Origin: Bifidobacterium catenulatum PV20-2
GTDB lineage: Bacteria > Actinomycetota > Actinomycetes > Actinomycetales > Bifidobacteriaceae
NCBI RefSeq assembly: GCF_000800455.1
Contig: NZ_CP007456.1
Span: 1,674,001 to 1,738,000, forward strand
DNA length: 64,000 nucleotides
Direction of reading: 5' to 3'
The position numbers and the translations under genes are program-made. The notes under the pieces were generated by a model. It ran no database searches. It had not been told where the DNA came from and worked only from the letters and a program-made list of their open reading frames with translations. Positions 36,642 through 45,709 of this stretch are shown here, one piece after another. Within the stretch, counting starts at the first letter, position 1. Each line of letters starts with the position of its first letter.

Positions 36642-37658
36642 ATGAACACTCCAGCCGATAGCAACACGCGCGAAAACGCCAACACGAACACCGACATCAG
36701 CATCACCGCGAATGCCACGGGATTCAGCACGAAAACACTGAACCCGCAGATTCTCGTGACCTTGTGGAATGTGGAACGTTTGGGTTCGTTCTCCGCTGTC
36801 GCGCGCGAAACCGGCTGGTCGCAACCGGCCATCAGCCAACAGATCCGCAAGGTCGAACGCGAACTTGACGCAAAACTCGTGCAGCGCACGTCGCATGGGG
36901 TGGAATTAACGCCGATCGGCCGTATTCTGGCACGCCACGGGCAGCTCATCTACAATCGCGTCACACAGGCCGTCAAAGATGTGGAGGAATACCAGCGCAA
37001 CGGATCGACGCATATTCGCCTAGTCGCTCCCCCATCGGTATGCTCGTCGTTCGTGGCGCGCGTACTCGTGCATATCAGCAAAACGTCCGACATTCGCGTG
37101 AGCCTCATGCAGATGGAGCCGCCTGAGGCCATGGACGCGTTGGAACAGGGGCTTGCCGATTGCGCGATCATCTTCCAATACAATTCACTGCCTGCCTTAG
37201 TTGGTCCGGACGATTTGGAAGTCTCCCCCTTCGGCATCGATCCGCTGATGCTGCTGGTCAGCGCAAACAACACGATCGCACGCCAGTATGAAAGCTCGCA
37301 TCTGCCGGTCCAGCTGGTTTCGGCACGCGCCGAACAGTGGATCGCCGGCTGTGAGACCTGTCAGGCGAATCTGGTGTCGTTGGCGCATGCCGCCGGTTTC
37401 ACACCGGAAATCACGCATTCGACCGATGATTTTTGGGCAACGCAGAATCTTGTGGAAGTCGGCATGGGCGTCTCGATCGTATCCCGTTTAGCCACAACCG
37501 CTGGAATGCAGTCCAACCTGGCCGCACTGCCGATCGCCGACAACAACGCATTCCGTACCGTCTGTTTCGTCACAAGAAAAGCGGATGACCGACCGTCAGT
37601 GGCCCGCGTCAAAGACGAAATCGAAAAGGCGTCACATCAGTATTTGGAAAGCATCTGA
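36642..37658 (+). CDS. LysR-family transcriptional regulator
   Basis: 338 residues. HTH within WNVERLGSFSAVARETGW and SQPAISQQIRKVERELD, preceded by an unusual 30-residue Asn/Thr-rich N-terminal extension; a later start is possible. The effector domain follows from about residue 120. It starts 13 bp after the patatin gene and stands upstream of the MalY-type lyase, which it may control. Confidence 0.9.
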   Translation: MNTPADSNTRENANTNTDISITANATGFSTKTLNPQILVTLWNVERLGSFSAVARETGWSQPAISQQIRKVERELDAKLVQRTSHGVELTPIGRILARHGQLIYNRVTQAVKDVEEYQRNGSTHIRLVAPPSVCSSFVARVLVHISKTSDIRVSLMQMEPPEAMDALEQGLADCAIIFQYNSLPALVGPDDLEVSPFGIDPLMLLVSANNTIARQYESSHLPVQLVSARAEQWIAGCETCQANLVSLAHAAGFTPEITHSTDDFWATQNLVEVGMGVSIVSRLATTAGMQSNLAALPIADNNAFRTVCFVTRKADDRPSVARVKDEIEKASHQYLESI

Positions 37659-37846
37659 TTCGCTTCTGATTCCCTGATTGCGGAATGCTGATGCGAGCGA
37701 ATGTTTCTTGTATTTTTCAGCATCGACATGATCAGATTAATAATTGAATAGCAAAAGCGTCTGATATAAGAAAACTTCATAACAGTCTTCGTATTCAACA
37801 CAAGAACACACTATTCCCGCAACCAACGGTACGGCATGCTGGAACC

Positions 37847-39073
37847 ATGGAAGAAATCACGGAAATGAAGCATCGTACCGATTCCGGCTTTGACGCCGAC
37901 GCCATCGACCACACCACCGCAGCCGACCTCGCCAAAGTCGGATCCGACAAATGGACACGCTACCCCGGCTGCATCGGCGCATTCATCGCCGAAATGGACT
38001 ACGGCCTAGCCCCATGCATTCAAGAGGCCATCGACAACGCGTGCGACCATTGCAAACTCGGCTACATTCCCGGACCATGGAAACAGCGCGTGGCAGAAGC
38101 CTGCGCAGACTGGCAGCGCTCGCATTACGGGTGGAATGTGGACCCCAGTATCATTCGCGTGGTTCCCGACGTGCTTGAAGCGTACGAGATTTTCCTGCGC
38201 GAACTGGTAGGCGCTGGTAATAGCGTGATCGTGCCAACGCCGGCTTACATGCCGTTTCTGAGTGTGCCGAAACTATATGACGTCAACGTGATCGAAATCG
38301 AAATGCCGCAAAGCGGCGATGCCAAAACCGGCGAAGCGCAATGGCTGTTCGATTTCGACGCCATCGAACGCGCGTTCGCGGCCGGATGCCATGCGTTCGT
38401 GCTTTGCAATCCTCATAATCCGATCGGCAAAGTGCTTACTCTGGAGGAAGAGCTGCGCCTAAGCGATTTGGCAGCGCAGTACGATGTGCGCATTTTCAAT
38501 GATGAGATCCATGCTCCGTTCGTGTTCGAAGGCAAGCATATTCCATTCCCCACCATCAGCGAGCAGGCTGCATTGCAGTCAATGACCGCTACCAGCGCGT
38601 CGAAATCGTTCAATATTCCGGGCACAAAGTGCGCGCAGGTGCTGCTTACCAATCCTGCGGATCGTGACATGTGGGCGGTCAAGGCGGAGTGGAGCGAACA
38701 TCAGACCGCCACCATCGGCGCAATCGCCACCACCACCGCATATAACGAAGGCGACCCGTGGTTCCAAGACGCGCTCGCCTACGTGCGCAGGAATCTTGAC
38801 CTGTTCGACGAACAGATGCGTAAACGGTTCGCTGGCGTCGGCTATATCAAGCCGCAAGGCACCTATATCGCATGGCTCGATTTTGGTCCGCTCGGCATCG
38901 AAGACCCGGCCACATACTTCCTTGAGAAGGCGAAGGTGGCGTTGACCGACGGACGTTTATGCGGCGAGGCCGGCGCCAGCTGTGTGCGCGTGAATGTAGC
39001 GATGCCTTATCCGCTGCTGGTCGAATGCCTTGACCGCATGTTCAACGCATTGCACGCCGACGGATTGCTGTAA
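37847..39073 (+). CDS. PLP-dependent C-S lyase / aminotransferase (MalY/PatB type)
   Basis: 408 residues; an ATG six codons later is an alternative start. Fold-type I aminotransferase with VPTPAYMPFL, NPHNPIGKVL, the FNDEIHAPFVF segment and the PLP lysine in TSASKSFNIPGTK. The MalY/PatB subgroup cleaves cystathionine and cysteine C-S bonds. Bifidobacteria often use such enzymes for sulfur amino acid interconversion. Ends before a strong terminator. Confidence 0.92.
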   Translation: MEEITEMKHRTDSGFDADAIDHTTAADLAKVGSDKWTRYPGCIGAFIAEMDYGLAPCIQEAIDNACDHCKLGYIPGPWKQRVAEACADWQRSHYGWNVDPSIIRVVPDVLEAYEIFLRELVGAGNSVIVPTPAYMPFLSVPKLYDVNVIEIEMPQSGDAKTGEAQWLFDFDAIERAFAAGCHAFVLCNPHNPIGKVLTLEEELRLSDLAAQYDVRIFNDEIHAPFVFEGKHIPFPTISEQAALQSMTATSASKSFNIPGTKCAQVLLTNPADRDMWAVKAEWSEHQTATIGAIATTTAYNEGDPWFQDALAYVRRNLDLFDEQMRKRFAGVGYIKPQGTYIAWLDFGPLGIEDPATYFLEKAKVALTDGRLCGEAGASCVRVNVAMPYPLLVECLDRMFNALHADGLL

Positions 39074-39174
39074 GCTTCGCCACATACTTCACACTCTCTT
39101 CGATCAACGGCAACATGACGGCGAACGTCCCCCGCGTTAGAACGAGAAGGCTTATAAAGCATATTGCCTTAAGT

Positions 39175-39214
39175 AATACCCCAAGAGTGCGGCAACACTC
39201 TTAGGGTATTTTCA
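39175..39214 (+). terminator. intrinsic terminator after the C-S lyase gene
   Basis: AATACCCCAAGAGTG and CACTCTTAGGGTATT arms with one bulge and a 6-nt loop, followed by TTTC. Confidence 0.9.
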
Positions 39215-39283
39215 TCAGGCAGAACCCCGCCAAACACGTTCGAATAAACAAAATCCCGGCCGCAAGAGCAACCGGGACAATGT

Positions 39284-39526
39284 TCAAGCGTCAACGAGAT
39301 CGCGCGCTATCGCATGGCGTATCACGTCATCACGCCCAACGCCCAACCGCCTAGCTTTCGCGTCAACCAACGCCAACATGTCCGCGGAAACACCCAACGA
39401 GACAATATCGGGATAATCGGCGTCCACTGGGAAAATAGGACCATGCATCACAGGTCCCTTACTTCCACCGTAATCGCCACGTTCGGCGGCTTCGCCCCAA
39501 CGGTCAAACTCGGCATCACTAATCAC
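39284..39526 (-). CDS. small antitoxin-like protein (BrnA/RHH-type candidate)
   Basis: 80 residues from a GTG with AGGAGG 6 nt upstream; longer readings run back into the toxin-like gene. The C-terminal half (VSLGVSADMLALVDAKARRLGVGRDDVIRHAI) fits a ribbon-helix-helix DNA-binding fold: a beta strand followed by two helices. The N-terminal part may bind the partner. Starts 10 bp after the stop of the gene at 39537, the reverse toxin-first order seen in brnTA. Assignment rests on layout and fold pattern. Confidence 0.6.
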   Translation of the reverse strand: MISDAEFDRWGEAAERGDYGGSKGPVMHGPIFPVDADYPDIVSLGVSADMLALVDAKARRLGVGRDDVIRHAIARDLVDA

Positions 39527-39536
39527 AACACACCTC

Positions 39537-39797
39537 CTACTCGGTAACTTCACGCAAAAACTTAGCCGTGGCCGGCATAGCATGGAATATAACCCAATGG
39601 TCAACGTCGAACACCGCGCACATCTCCAGCAGTCTGTCGCTGTCATCATAGCCTATGGCGAGATAACGCAACGGGTCGGTGCCAGGCCTGTACGACCAGC
39701 CTACGCGGTTGCGCCACGAGGCCAGCACATCAGCCTTGGACACCTCTGGATGACGTCGCATAACACGGCTATGCACCACGACATTATCCAAATCCAC
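39537..39797 (-). CDS. small toxin-like protein (BrnT-like candidate)
   Basis: 86 residues, GTG start behind AAAGGTGGTG. The stretch RYLAIGYDDSDRLLEMCAVF and the closing HAMPATAKFLRE resemble the beta-sheet and C-terminal helix pattern of BrnT-type ribonuclease toxins (iG..dgrlLxV...ARpAt..E). The N-terminal VSKADVLASWRNRVGW also fits. A symmetric operator lies upstream. Not a confident family call. Confidence 0.55.
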   Translation of the reverse strand: MDLDNVVVHSRVMRRHPEVSKADVLASWRNRVGWSYRPGTDPLRYLAIGYDDSDRLLEMCAVFDVDHWVIFHAMPATAKFLREVTE

Positions 39798-39825
39798 CAG
39801 CTATCACCACCTTTCATTTCACAAC

Positions 39826-39840
39826 GCCGATAATATCGGC
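39826..39840 (-). promoter_or_regulatory. palindromic operator before the toxin-antitoxin-like pair
   Basis: GCCGATAATATCGGC: perfect 7-bp arms around a single central base, 29 bp upstream of the toxin-like start. It overlaps an AT-rich TATTAT that could be the -10. Fits autoregulation by an RHH antitoxin. Confidence 0.55.
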
Positions 39841-39905
39841 TGAACATTAATATTTCGTAGGCCATCGCGCCCGTAAAGAGCGCCGACGGCCCCGGCGGAT
39901 TGCAA

Positions 39906-40121
39906 TCAATCCGCCGAAGATTCAGAGCCAGAATCAAGTAGCTTACGTGGATTAGCAACGCGCAAAGCGTCACACAGCTTTATCGCAGTGGCTAAGGTTA
40001 GGTTAGCCTCAGAGCGCCTACCGCTCTCGATATCTGAGATGTTGCCGCCTGACATGCCGACCTTTTCGGCTAGCTCTCGTTGCGTCATTCCACGTTTCAG
40101 TCTCAATTCCTTTAATCCCAT
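39906..40121 (-). CDS. small Xre-family HTH regulator
   Basis: 71 residues from the ATG with AGGAG 8 nt upstream; the frame stays open into the CRISPR array but that part is not coding. A single Xre helix-turn-helix: RLKRGMTQRELAEKVGMSGG followed by NISDIESGRR. Lies 108 bp upstream of the toxin-like gene on the same strand, between it and the CRISPR array. Confidence 0.85.
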   Translation of the reverse strand: MGLKELRLKRGMTQRELAEKVGMSGGNISDIESGRRSEANLTLATAIKLCDALRVANPRKLLDSGSESSAD

Positions 40122-40302
40122 GACCCTACTCCTATCTTGGATTAGAGGCCATTGTAGATCACTCAGACGGCGCGGGACAATTCCATGCCGGGCACCGCGC
40201 CACGTTGGCGACTCGGCGACGGTTCGGTCTTGCATGATGTGAGGGTGTATCACGCCTAGTCGCATTCCGTCGCGTCTCTGTCGCGTCCACTCTTGAGTTT
40301 TC

Positions 40303-43226
40303 ATTTCAATCCACACTCTCCGTAAGGAGAGCGACCCGGTCACGCTTCGCTTGACCAAACGGTCCAAAAATTTCAATCCACGCTCTCCATGAGGAGAGCG
40401 ACTTCGACGGATGGCCGTCGCCATAACACACATCCCAATTTCAATCCACGCTCTCCGTGAGGAGAGCGACCCTTTGACCGAAAAAGGGTGGACGGTGCAT
40501 CTCATCATTTCAATCCACGCTCTCCGTGAGGAGAGCGACTCGAATCCACCAACAGCCACGAGAGCGACTTCACATTTCAATCCACGCTCTCCGTGAGGAG
40601 AGCGACTTTTGTTGGCAGTGGCAGTACTTGCGGTGCTAATTTCAATCCACGCTCTCCGTGAGGAGAGCGACCAGGCTGTGGGAGATGCCGCAGCTTGCCC
40701 TCACATTTCAATCCACGCTCTCCGTGAGGAGAGCGACACGGCAAGCATGAACCACGTCGCCATCATCCTATTTCAATCCACGCTCTCCGTGAGGAGAGCG
40801 ACACGGCAAGCATGAACCACGTCGCCATCATCCTATTTCAATCCACGCTCTCCGTGAGGAGAGCGACTTGACGGTCAGCCTGTATTCCTCGGGACACGTG
40901 CTCATTTCAATCCACGCTCTCCGTGAGGAGAGCGACGTGATACCCCAATACCTGCAATGGTTGCTACGCGCATTTCAATCCACGCTCTCCGTGAGGAGAG
41001 CGACCCGCCATAGGAACGTCACGCCGAGCACACTCATCTTTATTTCAATCCACGCTCTCCGTGAGGAGAGCGACGATGGCCGCGACACGCGGTGCCGACG
41101 TGACTGACACATTTCAATCCACGCTCTCCGTGAGGAGAGCGACCACCGATCTCACGGCGTGCCATCTGACGTACAAGCATTTCAATCCACGCTCTCCGTG
41201 AGGAGAGCGACGGCGTGGCTCGCCGCGCTTTGATCTCCGCTTCGGTATTTCAATCCACGCTCTCCGTGAGGAGAGCGACCGCCATCGCCAGCGCTCCGCC
41301 ATTGTTTACCACGATTTCAATCCACGCTCTCCGTGAGGAGAGCGACACACCAACAACAACACAAACACCACACAACACAACATTTCAATCCACGCTCTCC
41401 GTGAGGAGAGCGACCTGTGTTTGCAATATGTTTTCATAAAAGCTATAAGGGATTTCAATCCACGCTCTCCGTGAGGAGAGCGACTCGCTCACGACGGAGG
41501 CCGTCGCATCCTGCATGATTTCAATCCACGCTCTCCGTGAGGAGAGCGACTTTTCGGAAAAATTATTCGCCGTTGTCTTATAATTTCAATCCACGCTCTC
41601 CGTGAGGAGAGCGACCTCCTTCGACGGCATACCTGATACCGGTTGGTTATTTCAATCCACGCTCTCCGTGAGGAGAGCGACCACCCCGTTTCTGGCGGAC
41701 AAAATCATCACCACATTTCAATCCACGCTCTCCGTGAGGAGAGCGACCGGCTGTCCCATGTGCCTGTGGCGACGTCGGCGGGATTTCAATCCACGCTCTC
41801 CGTGAGGAGAGCGACCAAGTGGGCGCAGGCATTGGCCGCGCACCGCAATGAATTTCAATCCACGCTCTCCGTGAGGAGAGCGACGGCCGTTAGAATGTCC
41901 TGTTTCGAACAGTTGTGCGCATTTCAATCCACGCTCTCCGTGAGGAGAGCGACGGCCGTTAGAATGTCCTGTTTCGAACAGTTGTGCGCATTTCAATCCA
42001 CGCTCTCCGTGAGGAGAGCGACCACGCCTTTCCTCGCGGATAAGATCATCACCACATTTCAATCCACGCTCTCCGTGAGGAGAGCGACACGCGTACAATG
42101 CCTGCGATTCGGCGACCAATCCGATTTCAATCCACGCTCTCCGTGAGGAGAGCGACTCATTCGGCTTCTTCGGGCAGTAGCGGTTGATATTTCAATCCAC
42201 GCTCTCCGTGAGGAGAGCGACGCGAAGACCATCGCCGCGAACGCGATCACAGCGGAATTTCAATCCACGCTCTCCGTGAGGAGAGCGACGTGGGCGGTTC
42301 GGACATGAGCACGATCCTCGGACTATTTCAATCCACGCTCTCCGTGAGGAGAGCGACTAGCGCCACCGGTGGTGTCAATCCACAAGGTCATTTCAATCCA
42401 CGCTCTCCGTGAGGAGAGCGACACCGTGGCCCCGACGAACCGTCTCATGATGGTCTATTTCAATCCACGCTCTCCGTGAGGAGAGCGACCATGCAGCATG
42501 ATCTCCGCGAACGCGATCACCGCATTTCAATCCACGCTCTCCGTGAGGAGAGCGACCAGTGCCATTCAGGCAGCTGCATTCGATAACGCAATTTCAATCC
42601 ACGCTCTCCGTGAGGAGAGCGACTCACATAGCAGCTCCCGAACGTAATATCATGCTATTTCAATCCACGCTCTCCGTGAGGAGAGCGACTAGCCGTCATC
42701 GTTGATATGGCGTGACTTTGGCAATTTCAATCCACGCTCTCCGTGAGGAGAGCGACTGGACACCGGTAGTGAAATGGTCACCACGTCGCAGATTTCAATC
42801 CACGCTCTCCGTGAGGAGAGCGACGTCTCGCGGTGTAACGCGCGGCTCATCATTGTGATTTCAATCCACGCTCTCCGTGAGGAGAGCGACCGGGTTCGGC
42901 GTGATCGAACCCCTATGCTTGTAATTTCAATCCACGCTCTCCGTGAGGAGAGCGACTCAAGTCCCCCCATTCGTCCACGAATGAGCGGAAATTTCAATCC
43001 ACGCTCTCCGTGAGGAGAGCGACGGTCGCGGCCTGCGAGTCCGCCGTCCGCCAAGTATTTCAATCCACGCTCTCCGTGAGGAGAGCGACTTGATGACCCG
43101 CTGTTTCTGGCCATCCGCCTGTATGCATTTCAATCCACGCTCTCCGTGAGGAGAGCGACAACATGTCTTCCGGAATCGGAATGATACGGTACGATTTCAA
43201 TCCACGCTCTCCGTGAGGAGAGCGAC
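40303..43226 (-). CRISPR. type I-C CRISPR array, 44 repeats and 43 spacers
   Basis: 33-bp repeat; in the transcribed (minus) sense it begins GTCGCTCTCC, has an 8-bp hairpin (CGCTCTCC/GGAGAGCG) and ends GTGGATTGAAAT, the type I-C pattern. Units are 65-70 bp, spacers 32-37 nt. The first two repeats on the left (40303 and 40370) carry point changes, as expected for the leader-distal end; the rest are uniform. New spacers should enter on the right, next to cas2. Spacers 7 and 8 are identical, as are 24 and 25 (numbered left to right). All short open frames across the array are artefacts. Confidence 0.99.
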
Positions 43227-43380
43227 TGTGCAGCTGGACATTTTTGTCCGCTTTTTGAGACGCAAGCCAGCTGCCTGAATTTAAGCATATCAAACAACAC
43301 CGCCGGCACGACGAACAACATGCCTAAAACGAGCAACTGGCTTTCTGTCTCATTTTAATGTCCATTATTTAGTTTTCAAA
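43227..43380 (-). promoter_or_regulatory. CRISPR leader with promoter
   Basis: Sequence between the newest repeat and cas2. On the minus strand a TTGAAA (43379-43374), 16 bp and TAAAAT (43357-43352) form a plausible promoter reading into the array, with the start about 120 bp before the first repeat. AT-rich with T-runs, as usual for leaders. The remaining stretch to cas2 (43381-43611) shows no gene. Confidence 0.65.
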
Positions 43381-43611
43381 CGCCCCACGAAAATCACAAT
43401 TCGGATTTCGATAGTTTTTCAGGTGCGAAAGACGTCCCTTATCATGAGCGCTTCCACTTCGCACAAACACCATTCCAAGACCGGCCACCTTGCCGAAAAC
43501 ACAATACTGCTGGCTAGAAAACACGCTCTGAATACCGGACACCCCACTCAAACACTCAACCCAGCATACCCCACACCATATCGTTATGGCACCATGCCAT
43601 TTTACCCTGTG

Positions 43612-43902
43612 CTATATCATCATCACATCATTAACCGGCAAACTCCGTTCACGTCCATAATGCTCAATCCTATCCGCATATCGGGCGCCAAGTTTATAAA
43701 AGCGCAGGCTGTCCTCATCGGCATTGGCAATCTTCAGCAAATCGTGCACCAGAACCAGATAATCGGAAGGACTCACCGAGCATTCGAAAACACTGTTCTG
43801 CACACGCTGCCCGTATTTCATGCATATCTTTGCCACCAAACGAAGACGACGCTTTCCCTCAGGGGTTTCCGTACTCACATCGTACGCAACCACAACCATC
43901 AT
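43612..43902 (-). CDS. cas2: CRISPR-associated endonuclease Cas2
   Basis: 96 residues with MMVVVAYDVSTETPEGKRRL, the Cas2 ferredoxin-fold start holding the conserved Asp, and the VFECSVSPSDYL strand. Dimer core of the Cas1-Cas2 integrase. GGAGGTG precedes the ATG. Last gene of the leftward cas operon, next to the leader. Confidence 0.96.
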   Translation of the reverse strand: MMVVVAYDVSTETPEGKRRLRLVAKICMKYGQRVQNSVFECSVSPSDYLVLVHDLLKIANADEDSLRFYKLGARYADRIEHYGRERSLPVNDVMMI

Positions 43903-43967
43903 GGTTTTTCACCTCCAATAACGTATCACCACGAGTCATCGCATACCGTCACACAGCTACGCACCTT

Positions 43968-44999
43968 TTACTTCCACATAAATGGCGGGTAATCATCAAG
44001 ATCACCCCGCAACGATCGAGCTAGCAGCAGCGCTTGCACATACGGAACCAACCCCCACGAAATTTTTTCTTGCAGGAACGGATGAAGAATCTGATCGCTC
44101 TTCTTTTTCTGCCACGCCGTAAGCACTTTCTTCCGCCCGGAATCAGACAGCAGCACACCACCATTCTCCCGTATTTCAAAATCCCCAGGCTTAACAGCAC
44201 CTGTATTAACCAATGTCAGCACAAAGCGGTCAGCCAACACCGGGCGAAACTCTTCAACCAGGTCCAATGCCAGAGAGGCTCTCCCAGGCCGATCCGTATG
44301 CATAAAACCAACATACGGATCCAACCCCACGCCTTGCAAAGCCGCAATGCAATCATTCGTCAATATGGAGTAGCAAAAAGACAACAATGCATTTAGTCTG
44401 TCCAGCGGAGGCCTCCTCGACCTATTGGTGAAAAAGAAATCATCTTTATTCTTCAGAACCAAATCGTCAAAAGCGTAGAAATAATCTTTGGCAGCAAGCC
44501 CTTCGACACCCCTCAACTCATCAACTGTCAAGCTTTTCCGAGCTTCTAACAATGCCGCCGACAATTTGCCGCTCTGCTCAGCAAGTCGGTCAATATTTAC
44601 CCGCAAAGCATGATCACGTTTCGTGCGTTCGAGCACCCATTTCGCATTGTAAAGTTTTCCAACAATGAAAGATTTCGCGTAACACAAAGATTTTTGTTCG
44701 TCATCCGCGACTCGAAATTGTTCACGGCGAAGTAGCACATTACGATTCTCCTCCCCTAACACGGAGCAGTAATAATGACCTCTCGGTGAATAGAATGCTA
44801 TAGAAACGCCCAGTTTGCCGCAGCGCCCCATAAGAGCAGGCGAAGCACCCTTATATGAGAAACACATGATTCCCTCAATTGACCGTAACGGCACTTTCGC
44901 CAAGGTCTTGTCATTCTGATGAATCACAACATTATCGTTCTCCAAAGCAAGATAGGCATCTTCCGTCATCACAAACAGCGTGTTTAACAGCTGCCTCAT
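43968..44999 (-). CDS. cas1: CRISPR-associated integrase Cas1 (type I-C)
   Basis: 343 residues. The ATG overlaps the cas4 stop codon as TGATG; a GTG one codon earlier is also open. Metal-binding residues fall in RGVEGLAAKDYF (Glu), GFMHTDRPGRASLALDLVEE (His) and the following acidic pair. Integrates new spacers at the leader end. Confidence 0.96.
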   Translation of the reverse strand: MRQLLNTLFVMTEDAYLALENDNVVIHQNDKTLAKVPLRSIEGIMCFSYKGASPALMGRCGKLGVSIAFYSPRGHYYCSVLGEENRNVLLRREQFRVADDEQKSLCYAKSFIVGKLYNAKWVLERTKRDHALRVNIDRLAEQSGKLSAALLEARKSLTVDELRGVEGLAAKDYFYAFDDLVLKNKDDFFFTNRSRRPPLDRLNALLSFCYSILTNDCIAALQGVGLDPYVGFMHTDRPGRASLALDLVEEFRPVLADRFVLTLVNTGAVKPGDFEIRENGGVLLSDSGRKKVLTAWQKKKSDQILHPFLQEKISWGLVPYVQALLLARSLRGDLDDYPPFMWK

Positions 45000-45676
45000 C
45001 ACTCCCCGCTTTCCTTGAGCCGTTCTTCGATATATGCTTTTGCCGATTTCACCTTCCGTAATTCAGGCAGGCACAAATCCCGTAGAGAACATGACGAACA
45101 CGATCTGGTCTGTTTCACTTTAGGAGTCCATCCACGGGAAAAAAGATCATGCATTTGCAAGAAGTCAGCTTCGACCATGCTGCGAAGATCTTCGTCCAAT
45201 TTTACCCGCTCACGACGTTTTGTCTGCCGATAGAACAAAGCACCTTCAGGAATATCACACGCAAGCATTTCTTCCAAGCACATCGCTTCCGCGCATAGCT
45301 GTAAACGATCAGCATCAATCGTTTTGGATTTGCCGTGTTTGTATTCAATCGGATACGGCAACCACAATCCATCTCTTCCGTGAAGCGGAACACCATCATT
45401 AGACTTATGGAATTCCACAACATCACAGGCCCCAGTTATACCGAGCGCTCGCGAATAGACTCTCAAATCCCGCATGATCAGCGTATCGCCGCGAGATTCA
45501 GAAGCCGCATAATCATGGGCACGTTCATGTTCCAGATGCCCAGCTGTGGTCAAATAATTCTCTGACCACAGCTGTTCGACATGGATAAGAGCCCACTGTC
45601 GTTTGCAGAATGAGAAATGCTGGATGCCCGAAAGGGCCAGCCAATCTTCTTCCGGATATCCTTCTGGCCCTTTCAT
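44999..45676 (-). CDS. cas4: CRISPR-associated Cas4 (RecB-like nuclease)
   Basis: 225 residues. RecB-type nuclease motif in LPYPIEYKHGKSK; four iron-sulfur Cys split between FCKRQW near the N-terminus and CSSCSLRDLC near the C-terminus. Selects PAM-proximal prespacer ends with Cas1-Cas2. Translationally coupled to cas1. Confidence 0.96.
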   Translation of the reverse strand: MKGPEGYPEEDWLALSGIQHFSFCKRQWALIHVEQLWSENYLTTAGHLEHERAHDYAASESRGDTLIMRDLRVYSRALGITGACDVVEFHKSNDGVPLHGRDGLWLPYPIEYKHGKSKTIDADRLQLCAEAMCLEEMLACDIPEGALFYRQTKRRERVKLDEDLRSMVEADFLQMHDLFSRGWTPKVKQTRSCSSCSLRDLCLPELRKVKSAKAYIEERLKESGE

Positions 45677-45709
45677 GCAACACCCCTTACTTACTCAATT
45701 CCAAACGCT

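Noticed and set aside
40411..43293. Many short open frames on both strands across 40.4-43.3 kb with repeated peptides such as FQSTLSVRRAT
   Set aside because: They are translations of the 33-bp CRISPR repeat and its spacers; no ribosome sites, and the frame changes with spacer length.
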